Positions 43,105-51,209 of a stretch of DNA of 64,000 bases are shown piece by piece. Position 1 is the first letter of the stretch; each line of letters opens with the position of its first letter. The stretch comes from Polynucleobacter paneuropaeus (GTDB lineage: Bacteria; Pseudomonadota; Gammaproteobacteria; Burkholderiales; Burkholderiaceae), in the NCBI RefSeq assembly GCF_003261235.1, contig NZ_CP030085.1, forward strand, positions 1,221,454 to 1,285,453, read 5' to 3'. The translations under genes and the position numbers were made by a program. Below the pieces are notes generated by a model. That model did no database searches. It worked only from the letters and a program-made list of their open reading frames with translations, and was not told the origin of the DNA.

Positions 43105-45714
43105 TTAATTTGCTAATGCCTTAACAATTACTTCCCTAACATCCGATGAGAGCGTATTGCATTGGGCGACTCGCTCTAATGCGGCGTGCATTTTGCTGCG
43201 GTAGGGTTCAGCAAATAAACGCCAGCGGTCCAAGGCTCTCGCAAGACGAGCTGCCACTTGGGGGTTTACGGGATCCAAAGCCAAAACACTCTCCGCCCAA
43301 AAGTTATAGGCGCTGCCGTCAGCCTGATGAAAACTGGCTGGGTTATTCATACAAAAAGCATGGATTAAGCTGCGCACTCGATTGGGGTTATTGAGCTTAA
43401 ATGCCTCGTGCTGACGTAAATAACGTACTTCATTCAAGGTCGATCCAGCAAGCTCTAGCGGTGGGCGCATAGCTTGTAATGCAAACCACTTATCGGTGAC
43501 CAATGGATCATTTTTGAAGCGCTCATAAAAATCGGCCAAACAAGATTTAGCTGGCTTGGCATCATGATTGACTAAGCAAGCGAGTGCTGCATAGCGATCA
43601 CTCATATTGTCGGCTGTCTGATATTGATTGACTGCCATAGGTAGCCAGACACTAACATCAGCCTCAAGCAACATATTGAGTGCAAAGTTTTTCAGGCCCC
43701 GCTTACCTGCTGTGACGCCATCTGACTTAAATGGCCCCGGGGTTTGCATTTGCTGATAAATCGCTGCAAATTCCATTCTGAGCTCACTTGCCATGGCGTG
43801 ACGAAATGCGCAGCGGGCTTGATAGATCTTTTGCGGATCAACATCGTGACCCTGCTCATAGAGATAACTCTCCGCAGGCAAGGTCAATGCGAGTTCTTTG
43901 AAGGCGGGATCTAAATTGGGATCTAGCAAAAGCTCTCGATAAGCTTCAATGAGTTTTTGGTCGGGCAGGCAATTCTCTAAAATCATTTGCATCGCCAATT
44001 TTTGACCAGCTTCCCAGCGATTAAAAGGATCATCGTCGTGCGAAAACAAAGTCAATAAATCATCCTGACTCTGATCAAAATCCAACTGAATCGGGGCCGA
44101 GAAATTACGATTAATGGATAAGACCGGACGTTGATTAATGCAATCAAAGGTCCAAGATTGGTTGACTTGAGTCAATTCGAGGAGGATCTCTGCTTGATCA
44201 CCCTGGTCAGTAATGAGGCGCATTTTCAGAGGGATGTGAAACGGCTTTTTCTCGGACTGGCCAGGAGTGGCGGTACAACTTTGCGAGAGATTTAAGTGAT
44301 ATTGCTTTTTCTCAGCGTCATATCGCTCCTCGACCTTCACATGCGGTGTTCCTGCTTGGCTATACCAATTCTTGAACTGACTCAGATCGCGCTGATTAGC
44401 ATCCGCCATGGCTGCTAAAAAATCATCACACGTCACAGCCTGACCATCATGGCGTTTGAAATACAAATCCATGCCTTTGCGAAAGCCCTCTTTACCCAAC
44501 AGAGTTTGATACATCCGCACAACTTCTGCGCCCTTCTCATACACAGTCACGGTATAGAAGTTATTAATTTCCTGGTACTCGTCGGAGCGAATCGGATGAG
44601 CCATTGGGCCAGCATCTTCTGGAAACTGAATTTGGCGCAGTAAACGCACATCTTCAATACGCTTAACCGCTCTACCCGAATCACTCCCCATTTGATCGGC
44701 TGAGAACTCTTGATCACGAAAGACGGTTAACCCTTCTTTTAAGGAGAGCTGAAACCAATCACGACAAGTCACGCGATTACCAGTCCAATTATGAAAATAC
44801 TCATGCGCAACAACGCTTTCAATATTAGCGAAATCAACATCGGTTGCAGTTTCAGGTTGAGCAAGTACAAACTTGGTATTGAATATATTCAATCCCTTAT
44901 TTTCCATAGCGCCCATATTGAAATCACTCACCGCCACAATCATGAAGCGCTCAAGATCCAATTCCAAACCAAAGCGCTTTTCATCCCAATGAATTGATGC
45001 AATGAGAGAGTCCATGGCATGTCGAGTTTTTTTAAGGTCATGTGGCTCTACCCAGATCTGCAATAACTTCTTTGCACCACTACTGGTGGTAATCGTTTCT
45101 TCAATGCATTGCAACTTACCTCCAACCAGCGCAAATAAATAGGATGGTTTTGGAAAGGGGTCCTCCCAAGTTGCGCTATGCCAACCATTTGGGAGTTTTT
45201 CTTGAGCAATGAGATTGCCGTTTGCTAATAGAACTGGACACTCAGTTTCTCGCGCTCTCAATACCACCCTATAGCGCGCCATTACATCAGGACGATCCAA
45301 GAAATAGGTAATCTTTCTAAAGCCCTCGGCTTCACACTGCGTAAAGAAATTTCCATTTGATACATACAAACCCATCAAGGTAGTATTTTTTTCTGGGCAG
45401 CATACACAAATGATTTCAACAATGAATGCTTCTTTGCCACCTCTTGGTAAAGAATGAATTGTGAGCGTTTCAGGAGTGAGTTCAAAATGCTTATGCGCTT
45501 CACCATCAATGCGCAAACTCACAAACTCCAGTTCCTGACCCTGCAGAACTAAAGGTATTTGATCTACATGAGAGGCGCCAGGTAAAACCTCGATACGACT
45601 TTTGACAATCGTTCTGGCGGGATCTAGAGCAATGTCGAGCTCAACATGGCGAAAAGTGTAATTGGGGGGCTGGTATTCGAGCCGGCGAAAGCTTTGGGGT
45701 AGATCCGTTTTCAT
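43105..45714 (-). CDS. pepN: Aminopeptidase N
   Basis: M1 zinc metallopeptidase removing N-terminal residues from peptides. 869 residues, matching E. coli PepN type. Exopeptidase motif GAMEN at 268-272, zinc site HEYFH at 304-308 with Glu327 18 residues later (HEXXH-X18-E). No ribosome binding site; a TAAAAT hexamer ends six bases before the ATG, implying a leaderless mRNA. Convergent with vapC. Confidence 0.97.
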   Translation of the reverse strand: MKTDLPQSFRRLEYQPPNYTFRHVELDIALDPARTIVKSRIEVLPGASHVDQIPLVLQGQELEFVSLRIDGEAHKHFELTPETLTIHSLPRGGKEAFIVEIICVCCPEKNTTLMGLYVSNGNFFTQCEAEGFRKITYFLDRPDVMARYRVVLRARETECPVLLANGNLIAQEKLPNGWHSATWEDPFPKPSYLFALVGGKLQCIEETITTSSGAKKLLQIWVEPHDLKKTRHAMDSLIASIHWDEKRFGLELDLERFMIVAVSDFNMGAMENKGLNIFNTKFVLAQPETATDVDFANIESVVAHEYFHNWTGNRVTCRDWFQLSLKEGLTVFRDQEFSADQMGSDSGRAVKRIEDVRLLRQIQFPEDAGPMAHPIRSDEYQEINNFYTVTVYEKGAEVVRMYQTLLGKEGFRKGMDLYFKRHDGQAVTCDDFLAAMADANQRDLSQFKNWYSQAGTPHVKVEERYDAEKKQYHLNLSQSCTATPGQSEKKPFHIPLKMRLITDQGDQAEILLELTQVNQSWTFDCINQRPVLSINRNFSAPIQLDFDQSQDDLLTLFSHDDDPFNRWEAGQKLAMQMILENCLPDQKLIEAYRELLLDPNLDPAFKELALTLPAESYLYEQGHDVDPQKIYQARCAFRHAMASELRMEFAAIYQQMQTPGPFKSDGVTAGKRGLKNFALNMLLEADVSVWLPMAVNQYQTADNMSDRYAALACLVNHDAKPAKSCLADFYERFKNDPLVTDKWFALQAMRPPLELAGSTLNEVRYLRQHEAFKLNNPNRVRSLIHAFCMNNPASFHQADGSAYNFWAESVLALDPVNPQVAARLARALDRWRLFAEPYRSKMHAALERVAQCNTLSSDVREVIVKALAN

Positions 45715-45720
45715 ATCACT

Positions 45721-45739
45721 ATTTTAGTCGCCTAGCGAC
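45721..45739 (-). promoter_or_regulatory. pepN -10 element with adjoining hairpin
   Basis: On the minus strand TAAAAT (45721-45726) ends six bases before the pepN ATG. Immediately upstream is a perfect hairpin GTCGC-TAG-GCGAC (45727-45739). No consensus -35 is seen. Confidence 0.5.
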
Positions 45740-45756
45740 AATCTGCTTGCGGGGAC

Positions 45757-46332
45757 TTAAGACCAAATCAGGGTAAACAGCCCTATGACGATAAAAACCC
45801 CCGCAGCAATTGCGTGGACCCACTTTAAGGGAACACCTTGGGTAAATTTCTGCCCAATCCATACCGCCGGAGCATTAGCCAGCATCATGCCCAGGGTAGT
45901 TCCTGCGGTAACTGAGAGCACATTGTTATAGCGCGCACCCAGAGCAATCGTTGCAATTTGAGTCTTATCACCCATCTCGGCTAAGAAAAACAGTGTCATA
46001 GTTAGCAAGAAAACTGCTAAAGCTCCATGCACCTTTTTTGATTTACCTTCATCCTCTAGCTTGTCTGGCACCAATAACCAAGCACCAATCACAATGAAGC
46101 TCACACCCAATATCCACCGTAAGACATCAGGGTTTAGAAAACTTGCTAATACTTGACCTAAAAAAGCAGCGCCAGCATGATTCACTAGAGTGGCTATGAG
46201 AATGCCGCCGATGATAGGCCATCCCTGCTTTGGGTATCGAACTGCCAGCATGAGAGATAGCAGTTGTGTCTTGTCACCCATTTCAGCCAAGGCAACAATC
46301 CCAGCTGAAAGCGAAAGTATAGAAAGATCCAT
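45757..46332 (-). CDS. UPF0016/GDT1-type cation transporter (putative Mn2+ exporter)
   Basis: 191 residues from MDLSILSLSAGIVALAEMGD; six membrane helices in two halves, each with the family motif E-M-G-D-K-T (AEMGDKTQLLSLM and AEMGDKTQIATIA). Relatives (MneA, Gdt1, TMEM165) move Mn2+ and Ca2+. The open frame extends 35 codons upstream, but this start fits family length, and the extra stretch forms two strong hairpins. No ribosome binding site is obvious. Downstream of ald. Confidence 0.85.
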   Translation of the reverse strand: MDLSILSLSAGIVALAEMGDKTQLLSLMLAVRYPKQGWPIIGGILIATLVNHAGAAFLGQVLASFLNPDVLRWILGVSFIVIGAWLLVPDKLEDEGKSKKVHGALAVFLLTMTLFFLAEMGDKTQIATIALGARYNNVLSVTAGTTLGMMLANAPAVWIGQKFTQGVPLKWVHAIAAGVFIVIGLFTLIWS

Positions 46333-46426
46333 GAGATTATTGCTTAGGTATAAAGCGTCCATCTTAACGGAATACCCAAGCAGATTGATGACAGTGGGTC
46401 GTGACTTCATTTGCGCCACGCCCACT
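46333..46426 (-). promoter_or_regulatory. Structured leader of the UPF0016 gene
   Basis: Two hairpins in the minus-strand RNA between ald and the transporter. Hairpin A: AGTGGG/CCCACT plus CGTG/CACG stem (46393-46426). Hairpin B: GCTTGGGTAT pairs with ATACCTAAGC (46342-46381, one G-U pair), ending 9 bases before the ATG. The Mn2+ riboswitch core GGGGAGUA was not found, so the class is unknown. Confidence 0.5.
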
Positions 46427-46443
46427 GAGAGAAACACTACTAT

Positions 46444-47562
46444 CTAAGCCGCCAATAACTCTTCGGCTGATACAAAGTCTAACTTTTGCGCCATAGCAAC
46501 GGGCTCAGAAGTCAGCACTCCACGATGCACGCTTAAGCCATTACGTAAATATTGATCTTTTTTCAAAGCCTCAATCACCCCTCGCTTGGCTAGCGCTTCA
46601 ACAAAAGGATAAGTCGCATTAGTGAGTGCAAAGGTAGAGGTCCTCGCAACTGCACCTGGCATATTGGCTACACAATAATGAATCACTCCATCGATCTCAT
46701 AAGTAGGATCAGCGTGCGTAGTTGGTTTTGAGGTTTCAAAACAACCGCCCTGGTCAATCGCAACATCCACCACGACTGCGCCTGCTTTCATTTTCCGAAT
46801 CATTTCACGATTGACTAATTTAGGGGCAGCAGCACCAGGAAGCAAAACTGCACCAATCACGGCATCTGCCTCATGAACCTCCTGAGCTACCAAGAGTGAG
46901 TCTGAGTAGAGTGTTCTAACCCGATTACCAAAGAGCATATCGATTTGTCTGAGGCGTTCAAGATCGCGATCAAAAATACTCACATTAGCGCCAAGCCCAA
47001 CTGCCATCTGTAAGGCATTACGACCGACAACGCCAGCACCCAATATCACGATCTTTGCAGGAGCAACCCCCGGCACACCTGCCATGAGAACTCCTAGACC
47101 ACCATGGGTTTTTTCGAGATGAGATGCAGCAGCCTGAATGGACATTCTCCCAGCAACTTCACTCATCGGGGCTAAGAGCGGTAATGCGCCACAACGCGAT
47201 GTCACTGTCTCGTACGCAATGCAGGTGGCACCAGAGTCAATCAAGGCTTGAGTTTGTTTTGGATCTGGTGCTAAATGCAAATAGGTAAATAAGATTTGAT
47301 CTTCACGTAGCATCGCGCACTCTTGCGCTTGTGGCTCTTTCACCTTAACAATCATTTCAGATTTGCTGTAGACCTCTGCGGCACTATTAACCAGAGTAGC
47401 TCCAGCGATTCGATAGGATTCATCAGTCAATCCAATCTGAGTACCAGCACCCCGTTGCAATAAAACCGAATGTCCTTGCTTGCATAAGCCGCTCACATTA
47501 CCCGGTGTCAGCCCAACCCGAAACTCATTATTTTTTACTTCCTGAGGTACGCCAATAATCAT
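46444..47562 (-). CDS. ald: Alanine dehydrogenase
   Basis: NAD-dependent oxidation of L-alanine to pyruvate and ammonia. 372 residues: N-terminal MIIGVPQEVKNNEFRVGLTP, active-site Lys in VKVKEP, His in FTYLHLA, and Rossmann GAGVVGRNALQMAVGLGA. AGGAGA ribosome binding site. Follows the amino-acid permease by 11 bases, so the pair likely imports and degrades alanine. Confidence 0.96.
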   Translation of the reverse strand: MIIGVPQEVKNNEFRVGLTPGNVSGLCKQGHSVLLQRGAGTQIGLTDESYRIAGATLVNSAAEVYSKSEMIVKVKEPQAQECAMLREDQILFTYLHLAPDPKQTQALIDSGATCIAYETVTSRCGALPLLAPMSEVAGRMSIQAAASHLEKTHGGLGVLMAGVPGVAPAKIVILGAGVVGRNALQMAVGLGANVSIFDRDLERLRQIDMLFGNRVRTLYSDSLLVAQEVHEADAVIGAVLLPGAAAPKLVNREMIRKMKAGAVVVDVAIDQGGCFETSKPTTHADPTYEIDGVIHYCVANMPGAVARTSTFALTNATYPFVEALAKRGVIEALKKDQYLRNGLSVHRGVLTSEPVAMAQKLDFVSAEELLAA

Positions 47563-47573
47563 CTTGTTCTCCT

Positions 47574-48956
47574 TTATTGAAATGGTGATTTCGACTTCGT
47601 TTTGCGATGTAAGCCAGCGATATAGAACATCGCTAGATAGACCGCCAATAAACAGGGTCCTAAAATCAGAGCGACCCTGGCATCTTCATGAAAGCCCATT
47701 AGCGCCACTACTAAGACAATGAATGCCAAGGCAAACCATGAGGAATAGGGCCACCAAGGTGCGCGATACGATAGTTCGGCAACTTGAGCTTTAGTAAGAG
47801 AGCGTCGGAACTGAATTTGTGTCAACAAAATCGCAATCCAAACCATCAGCCCCACAAAAGTTACTGCGGCCATGATGTAATGAAATGCTTTGTCGGGCAC
47901 AAAATAGTTCAGCACTACCCCAGTCAGACACACCGCTACGGTTGCACCAACAGCTCTTGCTGGAACGCCATACTTGGATAAACGCGCAAAAGATGCAGGA
48001 GCATAACCATTAATTGATAAGGCATACAGTAGTCTGCCGCCACTAAAGAGACCCGCATTGCATGACGAGAGTGCAGCAGTAATGACGACAAAATTAATTA
48101 AGCCGGCTGCTTCACGCAGACCAATTCGCTCAAACATCACGACAAATGGGCTGCCTTGCTGACCAATCTGATTCCAAGGAAAGATCGCCAAGATGACTAG
48201 AATGGCGCCCATGTAAAAAATCAAGATACGCCAGGCAAGAGAATCAATTGCCATTGGTATGGTCTTCTGAGGATTCTCAGCCTCACCTGCAGACAGGCCA
48301 ATCATCTCAATCCCAACATAAGCAAACAAGACCATTTGCAAAGAAAGGAGCATTCCAGAAATACCATTGGGAAAGAATCCGCCATGGCTCCACAAATTAC
48401 TCAAACCTATCGGCTGCCAGCCGTTTGTAAAGCCAAAGAAGATCACCGCTCCACCCAAACCAATCATGGCAACAATCGCAACGACTTTGATCAAAGCAAA
48501 CCAGAACTCAAATTCTCCAAAGACTTTGACGGCAATTAAATTAATTAGGCCCATCATCAGAATGGCTGATAGAGCCCAAATCCACTGGGGTGTTTCTGGA
48601 AACCAAATACCCATATAGATTCCTACTGCAGTCACTTCGGCTATTCCCACCACAATCCAGTAGGTCCAATACCCCCAGCCGACCATATAGCCTGCAACTG
48701 GACCAACATAGGTATTGGCATATGCTGCAAAGGAGCCAGCAACAGGCTGATGGACCGCCATCTCACCTAAGGTACGCAAGACAATGAAAGCGACGATACC
48801 TGCCAAGAGGTAGCCTAAAAGAATGGATGGGCCAGCCAATTCAATGGCACTTGCCGAACCCAGAAATAAACCTACACCAATCGTTGAACCTAAAGCCATC
48901 AAGCGAATGTGTCGAACTTTGAGATGGCGCTTTAAGCCGGTTTGTTCAGTCTGCAA
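47574..48956 (-). CDS. Amino-acid permease (APC superfamily, AAT type)
   Basis: 460 residues, 12 membrane helices. IRLMALGSTIGVGLFLGSA and PVAGSFAAYANTYVGP match the amino-acid transporter (AAT) family, e.g. proline-, D-alanine- or glycine-type carriers. I place the start at TTG 48956: AGGAGG sits exactly six bases before it, inside what an upstream TTG would make coding. Location before ald suggests alanine or glycine as substrate; this is inference. Confidence 0.87.
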   Translation of the reverse strand: MQTEQTGLKRHLKVRHIRLMALGSTIGVGLFLGSASAIELAGPSILLGYLLAGIVAFIVLRTLGEMAVHQPVAGSFAAYANTYVGPVAGYMVGWGYWTYWIVVGIAEVTAVGIYMGIWFPETPQWIWALSAILMMGLINLIAVKVFGEFEFWFALIKVVAIVAMIGLGGAVIFFGFTNGWQPIGLSNLWSHGGFFPNGISGMLLSLQMVLFAYVGIEMIGLSAGEAENPQKTIPMAIDSLAWRILIFYMGAILVILAIFPWNQIGQQGSPFVVMFERIGLREAAGLINFVVITAALSSCNAGLFSGGRLLYALSINGYAPASFARLSKYGVPARAVGATVAVCLTGVVLNYFVPDKAFHYIMAAVTFVGLMVWIAILLTQIQFRRSLTKAQVAELSYRAPWWPYSSWFALAFIVLVVALMGFHEDARVALILGPCLLAVYLAMFYIAGLHRKTKSKSPFQ

Positions 48957-48962
48957 AAGAGA

Positions 48963-48968
48963 CCTCCT
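48963..48968 (-). promoter_or_regulatory. Ribosome binding site fixing the TTG start of the permease
   Basis: A perfect AGGAGG on the minus strand, six bases before TTG at 48956. This strong site explains the weak start codon and shortens the gene by 13 codons against the longest frame. Confidence 0.8.
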
Positions 48969-49024
48969 TTCGATTTGTCCTTGGCGATTTACCAACGAAG
49001 CAAAGTCTAGGGAGGAGACAGCGG

Positions 49025-49059
49025 AAGTACTAGAGGTAAAAAATAACCAAAGTACTAGA
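49025..49059. repeat. Direct repeat AAGTACTAGA upstream of the permease
   Basis: Two identical 10-base copies at 49025-49034 and 49050-49059, spaced 25 bases start to start. Each contains the palindromic core AGTACT. Possible paired operator in the 243-base gap between permease and tcdA. Confidence 0.45.
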
Positions 49060-49112
49060 AATGATTAGAACGGAACACTGAATAGATGGGTTGTGGATTT
49101 AAACCAGAGTAA

Positions 49113-49141
49113 GTTGTCATGAATTTATTTGGGATGACAAC
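49113..49141. repeat. Inverted repeat GTTGTCAT...ATGACAAC
   Basis: Perfect 8-base arms (49113-49120 and 49134-49141) with a 13-base centre, between tcdA's stop and the permease promoter region. No T-run follows, so it is more likely a protein-binding site or a weak terminator. A weaker AGCCCT/AGGGCT pairing at 49168-49195 may terminate tcdA. Confidence 0.4.
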
Positions 49142-49199
49142 AGAATCCGTAATTTCTGACAGGGAAAGCCCTAGTGCTCTCTGAGGAAAAAAGGGCTAT

Positions 49200-49943
49200 T
49201 TAATATTTTTTTGCAGCAATCAGATTCAGAATTTCAGCTGCTGCTGCTAAACCTGCCGCGGCGGTAACCATGACTGTAGAGCCATAACCTGAGCACGCCA
49301 AGCCACCAGAGGCGCCCCCAGCGCGTGGCTCATGCGAATACACCGCACGAATATCCATTTTCTTTTTTAAGTCTCTAGAAAAACCATGATCGGTTCTCAG
49401 CCCTACTCTCACTTTAGCCAACAAAGCATCTTGCTCGGTTTTAGATAGATCACTACAGCGCACGGATGTGGGATCGACTTTTCCACCAGCAGCGCCACAC
49501 ATGACTAGGGCTCGCTCATTTTTAACAGCCCATGCCGCTAATGCAATTTTAGTTGGTACTGAATCAGTTGCGTCCAATACAAAAGCGTCTATCGGAATCA
49601 AGCGCTCCAAATTATCAGGCTCCAAGAATTCATCGCACACCGTTAACTGAATCTCAGGATTAATTTGTAATATCCGCTCGGCCATTGCCTCAACCTTGGA
49701 CTTGCCATAGTTCATTTCTAAAGCGTGAATCTGCCGATTCGTATTGCTTTCTGCGATGTGATCAAAATCTACTAGGACGAGATGTCCAATCCCGGTTCTA
49801 GCCAGCGCTTCCACAGCCCAGGACCCTACCCCGCCGAGACCTGCTACAACCACCGTTGCCCTCAGAAAGCGCTCGCGCAGCTCTCCCCCATACAGCCGGG
49901 CTACCCCTCCAAAACGACGATCATCTAAGTTGTCTTCTGCCAT
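49200..49943 (-). CDS. tcdA: tRNA threonylcarbamoyladenosine dehydratase
   Basis: E1-like ATP-dependent enzyme that cyclises t6A37 of tRNA to ct6A. 247 residues: N-terminal RFGGVARLYG, nucleotide motif GLGGVGSWAVEALARTGIG, SNTNRQIHAL, and CGAAGGKVDPT. The CxxC-less middle is usual for TcdA. GAGAAG before the ATG serves as ribosome binding site. Divergent from pdxH with only 22 bases between the two start codons. Confidence 0.93.
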   Translation of the reverse strand: MAEDNLDDRRFGGVARLYGGELRERFLRATVVVAGLGGVGSWAVEALARTGIGHLVLVDFDHIAESNTNRQIHALEMNYGKSKVEAMAERILQINPEIQLTVCDEFLEPDNLERLIPIDAFVLDATDSVPTKIALAAWAVKNERALVMCGAAGGKVDPTSVRCSDLSKTEQDALLAKVRVGLRTDHGFSRDLKKKMDIRAVYSHEPRAGGASGGLACSGYGSTVMVTAAAGLAAAAEILNLIAAKKY

Positions 49944-49965
49944 AGCTTCTCTTTATACTGAATAA
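49944..49965. promoter_or_regulatory. 22-base divergent promoter between tcdA and pdxH
   Basis: Plus strand: TATACT (49954-49959) ends six bases before the pdxH ATG; TTGTCT (49930-49935) lies 18 bases upstream, inside tcdA. Minus strand: TATAAA (49952-49957) lies eight bases before the tcdA ATG. The two -10 elements overlap by four bases. Confidence 0.55.
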
Positions 49966-50601
49966 ATGAACTCGATTGCTGAACTTCGCAAAAACTACAC
50001 CTTGGGTCAACTCTCAGAAACTCAGGTTCCTGCTAATCCGCTCGAACTATTCCACTTGTGGTTTGATCAAGCTATCAAAGCCAATTGCCCTGAACCCAAT
50101 TCCATGGCTTTAGCCACCGCAGATCAATCTGGGAACCCTTCGGCTCGTATTGTCCTATTAAAGGGGGCTAGCGATAAGGGCTTCACCTTTTTTACCAATT
50201 ACCAAAGTCAAAAAGGGCAAGAGCTGGCAAATCGACCTGAAGCTGCTTTGTTATTCCATTGGCATGAATTAGAACGTCAAGTTCGGATCAAAGGCACAGT
50301 AACTAAAGTGGACCCTGCCCAGAGCGATGAATACTTTCATTCTCGCCCTCCTGCATCACGAATCGGTGCCTGGGCTTCACCTCAGAGCGCTGAAATTCCG
50401 AGTCGAGAATTTCTGGAGGAAGCAGAGAAGCGATTCTTGAGCGAGCATGGTGACAATCCACCACGCCCTGATCATTGGGGTGGATATTGCCTCAGTCCGA
50501 CCGAGATTGAATTCTGGCAAGGTCGACCATCCCGACTGCATGATCGCATTCAATACAAACTACAGGATCAGACTTGGCGTATTGCCCGATTAGCGCCCTA
50601 A
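49966..50601 (+). CDS. pdxH: Pyridoxamine 5'-phosphate oxidase
   Basis: FMN enzyme forming pyridoxal phosphate. 211 residues with typical NSMALATAD, ARIVLLKG, FFTNYQSQKG, RPPASRIGAWAS and the C-terminal W-RLAP end (WRIARLAP). No ribosome binding site; -10 box exactly six bases before the ATG. The last four bases overlap the msrA gene on the other strand. Confidence 0.97.
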   Translation: MNSIAELRKNYTLGQLSETQVPANPLELFHLWFDQAIKANCPEPNSMALATADQSGNPSARIVLLKGASDKGFTFFTNYQSQKGQELANRPEAALLFHWHELERQVRIKGTVTKVDPAQSDEYFHSRPPASRIGAWASPQSAEIPSREFLEEAEKRFLSEHGDNPPRPDHWGGYCLSPTEIEFWQGRPSRLHDRIQYKLQDQTWRIARLAP

Positions 50602-51161
50602 TCTGTTAAGAGCACTTTGAACTTGGCTCTAAACTTAGCCAACTTAGGTGCAACTACCGCCATGCAATACCCTTGACCTGGATGTTGATTGAAATAGTCC
50701 TGGTGATAGTCTTCAGCAGGATAAAACGTTGGTGCTGGCAGTATTTGTGTCACGATAGGACCTGAATAAATAGCAGCGTCCTCTAACTGCGCAACAACTT
50801 CTCGAGCAATACGATTTTGTTCTTCGCTATGCGTAAATATGACTGAACGATATTGGGTACCATGATCATTACCCTGATAGTTCAAAGTGGTTGGATCATG
50901 AATCACAAAGAAGACTTCCAGGAGATCTCGAAAAGAAACCTGCTTTGGATCAAAGTAGATATCGACGATTTCTGCATGGCCAGTCATGCCTGAACAGACC
51001 GCCTCATAAGTTGGATTAGGATTAGGGCCCCCAGCATAACCAGACACTACATGGTCGACACCGCGTACTTGCTGGTAAACAGCCTCTAAGCACCAGAAAC
51101 AGCCCCCACCCAAGCTGGCCCGCTCAAGTTTTTCCCCATTTTTGTTCAGAATTTCACTCAT
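50598..51161 (-). CDS. msrA: Peptide methionine sulfoxide reductase MsrA
   Basis: Repairs S-methionine sulfoxide in proteins. 187 residues with active-site GGGCFWCLEA, GYAGG, GHAEIV and YHQDY. C-terminal CMAV Cys likely resolves the disulfide. Upstream, TAGGAT lies six bases before ATG: its AGGA could be a ribosome binding site or part of a -10. Convergent with pdxH. Confidence 0.96.
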   Translation of the reverse strand: MSEILNKNGEKLERASLGGGCFWCLEAVYQQVRGVDHVVSGYAGGPNPNPTYEAVCSGMTGHAEIVDIYFDPKQVSFRDLLEVFFVIHDPTTLNYQGNDHGTQYRSVIFTHSEEQNRIAREVVAQLEDAAIYSGPIVTQILPAPTFYPAEDYHQDYFNQHPGQGYCMAVVAPKLAKFRAKFKVLLTD

Positions 51162-51209
51162 AGCTTTATCCTACTGCTTTATTCCATTATTTGCAGAGTT
51201 CGATAGCCA

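Noticed and set aside
46333..46437. yybP-ykoY Mn2+ riboswitch
   Set aside because: Context fits, but the conserved GGGGAGUA core is missing, so only a structured leader is claimed.
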